The notes under the pieces are model-generated. The model was given only the letters and a program-made list of their open reading frames with translations, had not been told where the DNA came from and made no database searches. Of a DNA stretch of 64,000 nucleotides, positions 55,645 to 63,918 are shown in pieces; position 1 is the stretch's first letter, and every line of letters starts with the position of its first letter. The position numbers were made by a program, and so were the translations under genes. The stretch spans positions 565,001-629,000 of the forward strand of contig NZ_CP014229.1 of the NCBI RefSeq assembly GCF_001553605.1, given 5' to 3'. The DNA is from Desulfovibrio fairfieldensis. GTDB taxonomy: Bacteria > Desulfobacterota > Desulfovibrionia > Desulfovibrionales > Desulfovibrionaceae.

Positions 55645-56304
55645 ATGCCGAAAGCCTTTTTAGTCGACACCACGCGGTGCACGGCATGTCGCGGCTGCCA
55701 GGTGGCCTGCAAGGAATGGCACGATCTGCCGGCCAATGCCACAAAACAGCGCGGCACGCATCAGAATCCCCCGGATCTCAATCCCTACAACTACAAAATC
55801 GTGCGTTTCCACGAGCATCTGAACGCGGCGGGCGACGTGGTCTGGAATTTTTTTCCCGATCAGTGCCGTCACTGCTTGACGCCCGTGTGCGTGGACGTGG
55901 CGGATATGGCCGTGCCCGGCGCAATGGTCAAGGACGCCAAGACCGGCGCGGTTCTGGCCACGGACAAATCCGCCGGCCTCAACGCCGAGGACGCGCGGGC
56001 CATCACCGAGGCCTGCCCGTATAACATCCCCCGTTATGACGCCGCGGCCAAGCGCATCACCAAGTGCGACATGTGCATCGACCGGGTGGAGGCGGGGCTG
56101 CCGCCCATGTGCGTCAAAACCTGTCCCACCGGGGCCATGGTCTTTGACGAGCGCGACGCCCTGCTGACCCTGGCGCAACAGCGGCTGGCCGCGGCCAGGG
56201 AACGCTTCCCCAAGGCGCATCTGGTCGATGTGGAGGACGTAAGCGTCATTTACCTGCTGGCGGAAGAAAAAGAACACTATTACGAGCACGCCTCCTTTAT
56301 GTAG
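55645..56304 (+). CDS. fdhB: formate dehydrogenase iron-sulfur beta subunit
   Basis: 219 aa. CAAGGAG precedes the ATG at 55645. Four ferredoxin-type cysteine groups: CTACRGCQVACKEW (residues about 11-24), CRHCLTPVC (about 76-84), CPYNIPRYDAAAKRITKCDM with CVKTCPTG, together enough for four [4Fe-4S] clusters. No transmembrane anchor, so the enzyme is the soluble periplasmic type typical of Desulfovibrio; the subunit is carried out with FdhA through Tat. Confidence 0.93.
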   Translation: MPKAFLVDTTRCTACRGCQVACKEWHDLPANATKQRGTHQNPPDLNPYNYKIVRFHEHLNAAGDVVWNFFPDQCRHCLTPVCVDVADMAVPGAMVKDAKTGAVLATDKSAGLNAEDARAITEACPYNIPRYDAAAKRITKCDMCIDRVEAGLPPMCVKTCPTGAMVFDERDALLTLAQQRLAAARERFPKAHLVDVEDVSVIYLLAEEKEHYYEHASFM

Positions 56305-56393
56305 GGCGGCGTACACGGCGGCGCGCCGGACATATCCGCGCGCCGCCTTTACCTTCGGCGAAGGCCGGATCCTTCGCGTTTTGAGGAGCAGAC

Positions 56394-57365
56394 ATGGCAG
56401 CATCCTGTCAGAACGTGGCCCAGACCCTGGCGGCCGTGGCCGCGCGCCGTCCCGCACTGGAGCCTGTGTTGCGGGCTTTTGAGGACGTGCTGACCGCCCG
56501 CGCGGCCCTGGCAGCGGAATTGAGCGCGGAGCGGGCGGACGCGGCGGGCATGGCGGAGGGCGGCGGGCCGCGCTTGCCGGACTGGAGCGGAGAGCGGGCC
56601 GAGCAGGGCCGGAGCCTTCTGGCGGGCGTGCCTCTGACCGGGCTGCGCGCTGCCGTGCGCAGGACAGCGGAGACCCTGCTTCCCCTGCTCTGCGCCAAGG
56701 GGGATGTGGCCGCCCACAAGGCGGCTCTGGAGGCCTTTTTCCTGGCCCCGGCGCAGTCCCGGGGGGACAGGCGCGACGCCCTGGCCGAAGCTGTGCTGGC
56801 CGGGGACGCCCCGACTTTCCAGCGTCTGGCGGCCGAAGCGGGCCTGCCTCCCGAGGTGTTGGAATTCGTGGCGGAATTCGTCCTGTCTCCGCCCTTGCGG
56901 GCTTTGGCCGCCCAAGCCGGACGGGCCGGACAAAACGCTCCCTGGGATGAGGCAGGGGCGTGGCGGCAGGGCTATTGTCCGGTCTGTTCTTCCTTTCCGG
57001 TCATGGGCTGGCTGGACAAGCCCGCTTTTGACGAGAAAAACGCCTTTCTTTCCGGTGGCGGCGGGAAAAAACATCTGTATTGCTCCCTGTGCGGCACAAG
57101 CTGGACGTTCCGGCGTGGGGCCTGCCCGGCCTGCGGCGAGGAGGGCAACGGGGTTATGGAAATTCTGCGCGAAAGCGGCAAGTCCAGGGGCGAGCGGCTT
57201 GACTGGTGCACCAAGTGCAAAAGCTATTGTCCCACAGTGGATCTGCGCGAATACGGCGGGGTTCCGGACATGGACGCCATGGCCCTGGGCATGATGCATC
57301 TGGACATGGTGGCGGCGCGCAAAGGCCTGAGCCCGCTCAAGGCTTCCTTTTGGAATCTTTTTTAA
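56394..57365 (+). CDS. fdhE: formate dehydrogenase accessory protein FdhE
   Basis: 323 aa. TGAGGAGCAGAC precedes the ATG. Four rubredoxin-like CxxC pairs in the C-terminal half: CPVC (about residue 199), CSLC, CPAC, CTKC, as in FdhE, which binds iron and checks or matures FdhA before export. The N-terminal half is helical and Ala/Arg-rich. Cytoplasmic; third gene of the fdh operon, 89 nt after fdhB. Confidence 0.87.
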   Translation: MAASCQNVAQTLAAVAARRPALEPVLRAFEDVLTARAALAAELSAERADAAGMAEGGGPRLPDWSGERAEQGRSLLAGVPLTGLRAAVRRTAETLLPLLCAKGDVAAHKAALEAFFLAPAQSRGDRRDALAEAVLAGDAPTFQRLAAEAGLPPEVLEFVAEFVLSPPLRALAAQAGRAGQNAPWDEAGAWRQGYCPVCSSFPVMGWLDKPAFDEKNAFLSGGGGKKHLYCSLCGTSWTFRRGACPACGEEGNGVMEILRESGKSRGERLDWCTKCKSYCPTVDLREYGGVPDMDAMALGMMHLDMVAARKGLSPLKASFWNLF

Positions 57366-57377
57366 CAGGAGCATCCC

Positions 57378-57803
57378 ATGCAGTATCTGTTTATCGCCCT
57401 GTTTGCGTTTTCCCTGCTGTGTGCCGGTCCGGCTCAAGCAGGGGAAAGCCGGGGGAATCTGAGCAACATCAAGAAGCCCATCGAGCTCAACGGCGGCACC
57501 TCCAAGCGCATGTTCGTGACGTTTAACCATTCCTCGCACAAGGGCGTCAAATGCCGCACCTGCCATCATGAAGGGCTGCCGAAAGACCGTTACGCTTCCT
57601 GTACCAACGAGGAGTGCCATTCCATCAAGGGAGCGCGCGAGCGCGACACCATGAGTCTGTTCATGGCTTATCATTCCCCGGATACGGACCGCTCCTGCTA
57701 TGGCTGCCACCGTAAGCTGGCGGGCAAATACCCCAATTTCAAAGGCTGTCGCCCCTGCCATATGAGCCCGCAGGCCCGCGAGGCGGCTGCCGCGAAAAAG
57801 TAA
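57378..57803 (+). CDS. periplasmic tetraheme cytochrome c3
   Basis: 141 aa. AACAGGAGCATCCC precedes the ATG. Sec signal peptide ending PAQA-GES (about residue 22). Four heme sites: CRTCH, CTNEECH (C-x4-CH), CYGCH, CRPCH, with extra His residues as sixth ligands (HSSHKG, AYHSPD). C-x4-CH is usual at one site in class III cytochromes. As the last gene of the fdh operon it is the likely electron acceptor of the periplasmic formate dehydrogenase and feeds the type I c3/hydrogenase network. Confidence 0.93.
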   Translation: MQYLFIALFAFSLLCAGPAQAGESRGNLSNIKKPIELNGGTSKRMFVTFNHSSHKGVKCRTCHHEGLPKDRYASCTNEECHSIKGARERDTMSLFMAYHSPDTDRSCYGCHRKLAGKYPNFKGCRPCHMSPQAREAAAAKK

Positions 57804-57846
57804 GTTCTTCAGAGAGTAGGCAACTTTCAAGGTTGATCTGCGTTAA

Positions 57847-57884
57847 CACAGAAGGCGCGCGGAATTTCCGCGCGCCTTCTGTGT
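57847..57884. terminator. bidirectional terminator
   Basis: 18-bp stem ACAGAAGGCGCGCGGAA-like arms (57847-57864 and 57866-57884, ACACAGAAGGC / GCCTTCTGTGT ends). It separates the fdh operon from convergent citF. Confidence 0.8.
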
Positions 57885-57964
57885 GCCGAAAACCGGGCGG
57901 GGTGTCAGCGCCCGGCCGGAGGGAATGCAATGGTATTGCTCCCGGCATGCCGGGAGGCTTGTTC

Positions 57965-59524
57965 TTACTTGGGCTGCCTGACCACGTCAATGACCGTGCC
58001 GTCGCGGTATTCCACCACGCCCACGATCCTGTCGGTAAACTCGATGGGATCGGGCTTGCCTGCCAGTTTGTCGCCGATTTCCTTGAGTTTCTGGATGTCC
58101 ATGATCGGCAGCTTGGAATCTTTCAGCTTTTCCAGCAAATCGGTCCGCCGGGGGTTGATGGCGATGCCCCGGTCCGTGACCAGGGCGTCGATGGTTTCGC
58201 CGGGGCTGGTCACGGTGGTGACGTGATCGCGCAGCACGCAGAGGCGGCCCTTGAGCAGATTGGTGACCACAATGGAGATCTTGCTGCCCGCCGCCGTGTC
58301 GTTGTGCCCGCCGGAAGCGCCCATGATGGTGCCGTCCGAGCCGGTGACCACGTTGACGTTGAAGTCCGTGTCGATTTCCGTGGCGCCCAGGATCATGATG
58401 TCCAGATTGTTGACCACCGGACCGCAGTTGTGCGGGTTGCCGTACAGCGAGCCGCTCATGGCCATATGTTTGGGATTGCTGCCCGCCGAGGCCACGGAAA
58501 CCAGATCGAAGTCCTGCACGTCGAAGAGCGCGCGGAACAGGCCCTCATTGAGCATTTCCACAAAGTAGGCGGTAATGCCGCCCGCGCCGAAAGAACCCAC
58601 CACGCCCTTGGCCTGCATGCGTTTCTTGATTTCCGCGGCCACGGCCAGGGACGTGCCGCCCGCGCCGGTCTGGCAGGACATGCCTTCCTTGATGTAGCCG
58701 GTCGCGTCAATAAGTTCGGCGGCGGCCGCCGCGATTTTCAGACCTATGGGATCGGACGTGACCTTGGTGGTGCCGGAGACGATGCCGTTGGGGTCGCCGA
58801 TGGAATCCACCACAACCACGTAGTCCACGAAATCCTGGGAGATTTCAATGGGGCAGGCCGGGTAGGGCACCAGGTTGTCGGTCACGGCCACCACCTGGTC
58901 GGCGTACTGGGCGTCGGGATAGATGTAAGACAGCACGCCGCAGGCGGATTTGCCCTGGGTGCCGTTGATGTTGCCGTAATCGTCGCAGCAGGGCGCGGCG
59001 ATGAAGGCCACGTCCACATGCAGGTCGCCCGCTTCCACGGCGCGCGGGCGGCCGCCGTGGCTGCGGAAGACTGCCGGTTTGGGCAGCAGGCCCTTGGTGA
59101 TGGCCTTGGCTACCGGGCCGGGCGAAATGTAGTTGACCGAAATGGCGGTGATGACGCCGGATTTGATATATTCCACCAGCGGCTCGTGGCAGGCGAAAAT
59201 GCCGGTGGCCGCCACATGGATGTCCTTGATGCCCTTGTCGGCAATGACCTTCATGACCATGTTTGTCACATAGTCGCCATTGCGCAGATGGTGGTGAAAG
59301 GACACGGTCATGCCGTCCTTGAGGCCGGTTTTTTCCACGGCCTCCTCAATGGAGGCCAGCAGCTTGGCGTCGCCGGATTCCAGTTTGTCGCCGGGCTTGA
59401 CCGAACGGCGGGTGATGGTGGTCCTGGTTCTGGAATCAATGCTGGCGTAGGCGCCTTTGAACGGCTTTACCTGACCATAGCCCTCGATGAATTCGGGGAT
59501 TTCACGGCCGAGGATATTTTTCAT
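57965..59524 (-). CDS. citF: citrate lyase alpha subunit (citrate CoA-transferase)
   Basis: 519 aa, normal CitF length. Transfers citrate onto the acetylated acyl carrier CitD. Conserved segments: FHHHLRNGDYVTNMVM (about residue 76), GSFGAGGITAYFVEMLNEGL, VVTGSDGTIMGASGGHND, ALVTDRGIAINPRRTDL. Full length and intact. Last gene of citDEF, 97 nt after citE. Soluble cytoplasmic complex. Confidence 0.95.
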   Translation of the reverse strand: MKNILGREIPEFIEGYGQVKPFKGAYASIDSRTRTTITRRSVKPGDKLESGDAKLLASIEEAVEKTGLKDGMTVSFHHHLRNGDYVTNMVMKVIADKGIKDIHVAATGIFACHEPLVEYIKSGVITAISVNYISPGPVAKAITKGLLPKPAVFRSHGGRPRAVEAGDLHVDVAFIAAPCCDDYGNINGTQGKSACGVLSYIYPDAQYADQVVAVTDNLVPYPACPIEISQDFVDYVVVVDSIGDPNGIVSGTTKVTSDPIGLKIAAAAAELIDATGYIKEGMSCQTGAGGTSLAVAAEIKKRMQAKGVVGSFGAGGITAYFVEMLNEGLFRALFDVQDFDLVSVASAGSNPKHMAMSGSLYGNPHNCGPVVNNLDIMILGATEIDTDFNVNVVTGSDGTIMGASGGHNDTAAGSKISIVVTNLLKGRLCVLRDHVTTVTSPGETIDALVTDRGIAINPRRTDLLEKLKDSKLPIMDIQKLKEIGDKLAGKPDPIEFTDRIVGVVEYRDGTVIDVVRQPK

Positions 59525-59621
59525 GCTCTTTTCCCTTTTCCGTTATCTGGATGCTTGCTGCCCGGGCGCGTCAGTATGGCTTCGCGCTGCGGGCGGACGG
59601 GCCGCCGGAGAGGTCGGGACG

Positions 59622-60314
59622 TCAGGCGAAAATTTCGTTGATCAGCGGAACCTGTCCGCCGTTGACCGCCAGCTTGCCGGTAAAGCCCAGGGCTCGGGCA
59701 TTGCGGGCGTCGGCTTCAAAACCGGCGCGATCCTTGGCGTCGTACCAGGGCCGGTCAATGGCCGGAACTCCGGCCGCCCGGCAGGCCAGGGCCACCTTGC
59801 TGCGGGCGTGGAGAATCTGCATGGCGTCGCCGGTGTCGGCCACGCCCAGATCTTTCAGGAAATTCGCGGCATTGAACACCACGGCGGCGATCCTGGGGCA
59901 GGAAGCCAGCAGGGCGTTGATGTTCTCCACGGCGGCCACGGATTCCACAGTGGGAATCAGCTTGGCGGAGCCGGGCGCGAAGCCGTTTTCGGCTTCCAGC
60001 GCGGCAACGGCGGCATCCGCCTTGGGCAGGCTTTCCGCATCGGCCCGCGGCAGGATGAAGGCCTGGGGCTTGCCCTTACCCGCCACGGCAATGTCTTCCG
60101 TGCCGCCTTCGGACAGGGGATTCACGCGCACAAAGACGCCGCTGTCCCCGAAATCGAAAAAGGCCAGGGCTTCCTGCAACAGCAGGCGCGCGGCGTCCTT
60201 GTCGGCCGTTCCCACGGCTTCATGCAGGTCATAGGCCACGGCGTCGGCCCCGTAGAGCGTGGAATTGAGCAGGGCTTTGGGGTCGTTGCCGTTGATGAGC
60301 AAAATGCTTTTCAT
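59622..60314 (-). CDS. citE: citrate lyase beta subunit (citryl-ACP lyase), C-terminally short
   Basis: 230 aa; AAAGGAGTC precedes the start at 60312-60314. HpcH/HpaI-type TIM barrel: ADAVAYDLHEAVGTADKD (acidic active-site residues), FVRVNPLS, PRADAESL, IPTVESVAAVENI. The frame ends GFTGKLAVNGGQVPLINEIFA, where CitE proteins of 290-300 aa continue with about 60 residues of helices forming a lid. The 97-nt gap downstream cannot encode them. Either this lineage has a naturally short CitE or the gene is truncated. Confidence 0.87.
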   Translation of the reverse strand: MKSILLINGNDPKALLNSTLYGADAVAYDLHEAVGTADKDAARLLLQEALAFFDFGDSGVFVRVNPLSEGGTEDIAVAGKGKPQAFILPRADAESLPKADAAVAALEAENGFAPGSAKLIPTVESVAAVENINALLASCPRIAAVVFNAANFLKDLGVADTGDAMQILHARSKVALACRAAGVPAIDRPWYDAKDRAGFEADARNARALGFTGKLAVNGGQVPLINEIFA

Positions 60315-60327
60315 GCTGCCGACTCCT

Positions 60328-60597
60328 TTACACGGCCCGCTGGATGGCGGCGCGGACTCTGGCTTTGATGGTGCAGTCAAGAGCGCCGTTGTCCTTGGCG
60401 CTGATCCGGGCGTTTTCCACGCCGTTTTCCTCGGCGGTTTTCCGGATCAGTTCCCTGATCTGTCTGCCGAACTGCTTGAGGATGACCGATTTGCCGCTCA
60501 GTTCGATCTGAAGGCCCGGTTCCTCGGCGGGGGCGACGGTCACGAGAATGTCGCCGCTTTCAGCGGCTCCGGCTTCGCCTGTTTTATTCAGTTTCAT
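60328..60597 (-). CDS. citD: citrate lyase acyl carrier protein (gamma subunit)
   Basis: 89 aa. The Ser in GEAGAAESGDILVTV (Ser14) is the attachment site for the dephospho-CoA-derived arm. Short alpha/beta protein typical of CitD. 13 nt ahead of citE; first gene of the operon. The citC, citX and citG genes needed for maturation are not in this window. No clear promoter was seen; the upstream region holds repeat remnants. Confidence 0.93.
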   Translation of the reverse strand: MKLNKTGEAGAAESGDILVTVAPAEEPGLQIELSGKSVILKQFGRQIRELIRKTAEENGVENARISAKDNGALDCTIKARVRAAIQRAV

Positions 60598-60823
60598 TGA
60601 CTGTCTCCTGAAGGTTGCCTGTCGAGGGAAGAGGTTGCGTCAAAGCGCGTTATGGCCGGGTATTGCAGGGAACGTCGGGCGTTGAGCCGCAACATTGCCG
60701 CCGGAAAAGGCCTCCCGGACAGTTCGCGCTTATCGGTCTCTGGGCCGGAGATTGGAATCAGGGGGCTGCCGCTCCTCTCCGGCAACGTGGAAAGCGGCGC
60801 GGGCATTGCTTTTGTCGGCGCGA

Positions 60824-60940
60824 CGGAAATCAGGAGCCGTCTGGGGCTGTGCCGCGCCGATGGGCGGCTAATTTTTGTGCTTTTCCGCTCTGCGGCTCCT
60901 CCGCCGATGCGGCGCAAAGCCTGTGGAGCGGGGGGCTTGT
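60824..60940. repeat. dispersed repeat family B, copy 3 (degenerate)
   Basis: GAAATCAGGAGC, GGGCTGTGCCGCGCCG, GCTAATTTTTGTGCTTTTCC, CGATGCGGCGCAAAGC and GGAGCGG appear in the same order as in 44207-44327, with many substitutions. Confidence 0.5.
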
Positions 60941-61000
60941 GTGGAGTAAAAAGCGCGGTTCGCTTCAGCCGTTGGCGGCTATGCCGCCTTAGATAAAGCC

Positions 61001-61049
61001 AGCCTCGAACGAAGCCGCATGGTAAAAGAACCGATTTGGAAACAGCCCC
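61001..61049. repeat. family C element end, copy 3
   Basis: Its reverse complement begins GGGGCTGTTTCCAAATCGGT and continues CTTTTACC..GCTTCGTTCG, paralleling the left end of the 21755 element (GGGGCTGTCCTAAATTGGTT, then TTTTGCC..GCTTCGTC). Only one arm is clear. Confidence 0.45.
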
Positions 61050-61052
61050 GGT

Positions 61053-61088
61053 AAGGCCGCCCCCTCCGTCAGCGGGGGGAGCGGCCTT
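61053..61088. terminator. hairpin downstream of the oxidase iron-sulfur gene
   Basis: AAGGCCGC-CCCC at 61053 pairs with GGGG-A-GCGGCCTT ending 61088, five bases after the minus-strand stop. The T run expected for the minus strand is missing, so it may be a factor-dependent or RNA-stabilising hairpin. Confidence 0.5.
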
Positions 61089-61093
61089 GGTTT

Positions 61094-62386
61094 TCAGCGC
61101 AGGGAGTCCGCGTAGATTTCAATAGTGTGTTTGACTTTGACCGAGTCGCGGTTACGGGCGAGCATGTCCGAGATCTGCATCATGCAGGCCGGACAGCCCA
61201 TGGCCACCACTTCGGCGCCGCTGGCCACGATGTTGTCGCGTTTGCGCTGGCCGATCTTGGCGGAAAGCTCGGGCTGGGTCAGGGTGAAGGTGCCGCCGCA
61301 GCCGCAGCAGTGGTCGGCTTCCTTCATGGGCACGAGCTGGTAATCCCGGTTCATATTGATGAGATCCTTGGGCTGTTTGCTGACGCGCAGGGATTTCATC
61401 AGATGGCAGGATTCATGGTAGGCGACCTTGGTCTTGCCCTGGCCCGCGCCCTCAGGCGGCGTGACCTTGAGCACGTCCACCACAAAGGCGTTGATGTCCA
61501 TGGCCTTTTCGCCCAGTGAGCGGGCGAAGTCGCGCTGGGCCGGGGTGAGATCCTCGGCGTTGCGCCAGTGTTCCTTGATGGTGGCGGTGCAGGATGAGCA
61601 GGGCGTGACGATATAGTCGAACTTGCTCTTGCTGAACACGTCCAGATTGTAGCGGGCCAGTTTGCCGAAGCTCTTCAGGTCGCCGGAAGTCAGCGCCGGA
61701 ATGCCGCAGCAGGCCTGATTGTCGGGCATGTAGACGCCCACGCCGTGATATTCGAAGACCTTCAGGCAGGCTTCGGCCATGTCGGTGTAGATCTTGTCGC
61801 CCATGCAGCCGGGGAAGAAGGCGACCCGCAGGCCGCTTTTTCCGGCCGGGGTGTCGCGGGCGCCCAGCTTGGCCGACAGCGTCTTTTTGGCCAGCATGGG
61901 GATATGCCGCTCACCGATGAAAGCCTTGAACATGGGCACACAGGCCGTATTCTGCGGCGAATTGTCCTTCTTGATGAACAGACCCTGGAAGGGCGAGCTG
62001 ACTTTCATCAAGGTGTTGAGCAGTTTCGGATTGGGCAGCAGGGTACGGAAAATAGCTTTTTTGAGGGGCGAAAGCCCCAGATAGCTGACCACAATGGCAC
62101 GCGCTTCAAGGAAGATCTCCATCGTGGGCGCGCCTGCCGGGCAGCTGAAGTTGCAGCCGCCGCAGAGAAGGCAGCGGGAGAGCCGCTCGTAAACGGCCTC
62201 AGGGTTCTGAATGACAAGGTGGGCCAGGTTTTCCACAAGGGCGATTTTGCCTCGGGTTACGTCGCCCTCTTCGCCGGTTTCGTCAAAAACCGGGCAGAAG
62301 GCCTGGCAGAAGCCGCATTTCATGCAGGAGACCAGCTTGTCGTCCAGAGCCATCAACGAATTGGCAAGCCTGGTAAGATCGTTCAT
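61094..62386 (-). CDS. glcF: iron-sulfur subunit of D-lactate/glycolate oxidase
   Basis: 430 aa. Two [4Fe-4S] motifs near the N-terminus (CMKCGFCQAFCP residues 21-32 and CLLCGGCNFSCP about 72-83), then two CCG domains (FFPGCMGDKIY..ACCGIPALTSGD and ..YHESCHLMKS..HCCGCGGTFTL) typical of GlcF/LutA/HdrB-like proteins. Passes electrons from the flavin subunit encoded just upstream to the quinone or another carrier. The gene pair matches the lactate-utilisation region known in Desulfovibrio vulgaris, so D-lactate is the likely substrate. Confidence 0.9.
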   Translation of the reverse strand: MNDLTRLANSLMALDDKLVSCMKCGFCQAFCPVFDETGEEGDVTRGKIALVENLAHLVIQNPEAVYERLSRCLLCGGCNFSCPAGAPTMEIFLEARAIVVSYLGLSPLKKAIFRTLLPNPKLLNTLMKVSSPFQGLFIKKDNSPQNTACVPMFKAFIGERHIPMLAKKTLSAKLGARDTPAGKSGLRVAFFPGCMGDKIYTDMAEACLKVFEYHGVGVYMPDNQACCGIPALTSGDLKSFGKLARYNLDVFSKSKFDYIVTPCSSCTATIKEHWRNAEDLTPAQRDFARSLGEKAMDINAFVVDVLKVTPPEGAGQGKTKVAYHESCHLMKSLRVSKQPKDLINMNRDYQLVPMKEADHCCGCGGTFTLTQPELSAKIGQRKRDNIVASGAEVVAMGCPACMMQISDMLARNRDSVKVKHTIEIYADSLR

Positions 62387-62483
62387 GCTCCAGCCCCTGT
62401 GCCGGACGGAAAATGTCTGCCGTCCGTCCGGCTTGCTTGAGATTTATGGTTCGGGGCGGCCAGAGGCCGCCCCGGCGGATTTT

Positions 62484-63875
62484 CTACCCACGGGCCCCGA
62501 CAATTTTTTCCGGATTGAACAGGCCCTTGGGGTCAAAGGCGTTGCGCAACCGGCGCGAGAACATGATGGAACCGCGCGAGGTCTCCTGCTCAAGCCACTG
62601 CTTCTTGGCCAGGCCGATGCCGTGCTCGCCGGAAAGCGTGCCCTTGAGTTCGAGGCCGAGGTTGAAGAGGTCGTCCACGGCCAGTTCCACGCGGGCCCAT
62701 TCCTGCTTGTCGCGCTTGTCGCAGAGGATGCCGGGATGGAGGTTGCCGTCGCCGGCATGGCCGAAGGTGGCGATGGTCACGTTACGGTCCTTGGCGATCT
62801 TTTCCAGGCCTGCGATCATGGCCGGAATCTTGGAGCGCGGCACGGTGACGTCTTCCATCATGAAGGTGGGTTTGGCGCGGGCAAGGGCCGGAATGGCCAC
62901 GCGGCGGGCTTCCCAGATGTTCTTCTTCTGCTCGGCGTCCTTGGCCACGACCACTTCGGTGGAACCGCATTCCTTGAGCACCTTTTCCACAACGGCGGCG
63001 TCGTCCTCGACCTGGGCGGGATGGCCGTCCACTTCCACCAGCAGCATGGCGCCGGCGTCGCGGGGCAGGCCGATTTTCACATAGTCTTCCACGTAGTTGA
63101 TGGTGGCGTGGTCCAGGAATTCCAAGGTACACGGCACCACGTGCGCGGAGATGATGGCGGCCACGGCCTTGGAGGCGGACTGCATGTCCGTGAACAGGGC
63201 CATCATGGCTTTGGAGGCCTTCGGCGGGGGCACGAGTTTCAGGGTCACCTGGCTGGTGACGGCCAGAGTGCCTTCGCTGCCCACCATAAGGGGCGAAATG
63301 GCGTAGCCCGTGGCGCATTTCACGCAACGCGAGCCGCAACGCACCAGGTCGCCGGTATTGGCATAGACTTCCATGCCCATGACGTAGTCTTTGGTGGTGC
63401 CGTATTTCAGGCCGCGCAGGCCGCCCGAGTTCTCAGCCACGTTGCCGCCGATGGTGGACACGGACATGGAGCCCGGATCCGGGGGATAGAAGAGGCCCAT
63501 GGAAGCGATTTTGGCGGCCATGGGAGCGGTGATGACGCCGGGCTCCACAATGGCGTAGAGGTCTTCCGTATTGATCTCAAGAATGCGGTTCAGCGCGGTG
63601 GTCAGAATGACGATGGTGTCGGTGGTGTCCGGGATGGTGCCGCCGGAAAGGTTGGTGCCCGCGCCGCGCACGGTCATGGGCAGACCTTCCTTGTAGCAGA
63701 GCTCAATGATCGGGCCAAGCTGCTCGGTTCTGGTAGGACGCACCACGCCGCCGGGAATGCACGGAGCCCACACGCACGAGTCGTAGGCGTAGTTCTGGCG
63801 GTCAGCTTCACTGGTAAAGACATTTTCCTTACCGACGATGGCCTCGAATTCCTTGGCAAGGGAATCACTCAACAT
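62484..63875 (-). CDS. glcD: FAD-linked D-lactate/glycolate dehydrogenase subunit
   Basis: 463 aa, full length. The N-terminal VAO-type FAD-binding domain has PMTVRGAGTNLSGGTIPDTT (about residues 66-85) and PDPGSMSVSTIGGNVAENSG (about 131-150); the C-terminal cap ends ..FGHAGDGNLHPGILCD.. and SGEHGIGLAKKQWL with the His residues of the active site. GGGGAAAATGT precedes the start at 63873-63875. Oxidises a 2-hydroxy acid, probably D-lactate, at the inner face of the membrane. Co-transcribed with the iron-sulfur gene (97-nt gap). Confidence 0.92.
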   Translation of the reverse strand: MLSDSLAKEFEAIVGKENVFTSEADRQNYAYDSCVWAPCIPGGVVRPTRTEQLGPIIELCYKEGLPMTVRGAGTNLSGGTIPDTTDTIVILTTALNRILEINTEDLYAIVEPGVITAPMAAKIASMGLFYPPDPGSMSVSTIGGNVAENSGGLRGLKYGTTKDYVMGMEVYANTGDLVRCGSRCVKCATGYAISPLMVGSEGTLAVTSQVTLKLVPPPKASKAMMALFTDMQSASKAVAAIISAHVVPCTLEFLDHATINYVEDYVKIGLPRDAGAMLLVEVDGHPAQVEDDAAVVEKVLKECGSTEVVVAKDAEQKKNIWEARRVAIPALARAKPTFMMEDVTVPRSKIPAMIAGLEKIAKDRNVTIATFGHAGDGNLHPGILCDKRDKQEWARVELAVDDLFNLGLELKGTLSGEHGIGLAKKQWLEQETSRGSIMFSRRLRNAFDPKGLFNPEKIVGARG

Positions 63876-63918
63876 ACATTTTCCCCAACAGGGTTAGAGG
63901 ATTGTGCGAGCGACATGC

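Larger units (their letters stand above)
60598..61093. other. intergenic region with repeat remnants
   Basis: No supported gene. Holds a degenerate family B copy (60824-60940), a family C end (61001-61049) and a hairpin (61053-61088). The promoter of citDEF must lie near 60600-60700 but was not identified. Confidence 0.45.

Noticed and set aside
52403..55744. A 1113-codon minus-strand frame opposite fdhA
   Set aside because: fdhA has twin-arginine signal, iron-sulfur and selenocysteine motifs; the opposite frame has none.
57833..59641. A 602-codon plus-strand frame opposite citF
   Set aside because: Shadow of citF; composition biased and no recognisable motif.
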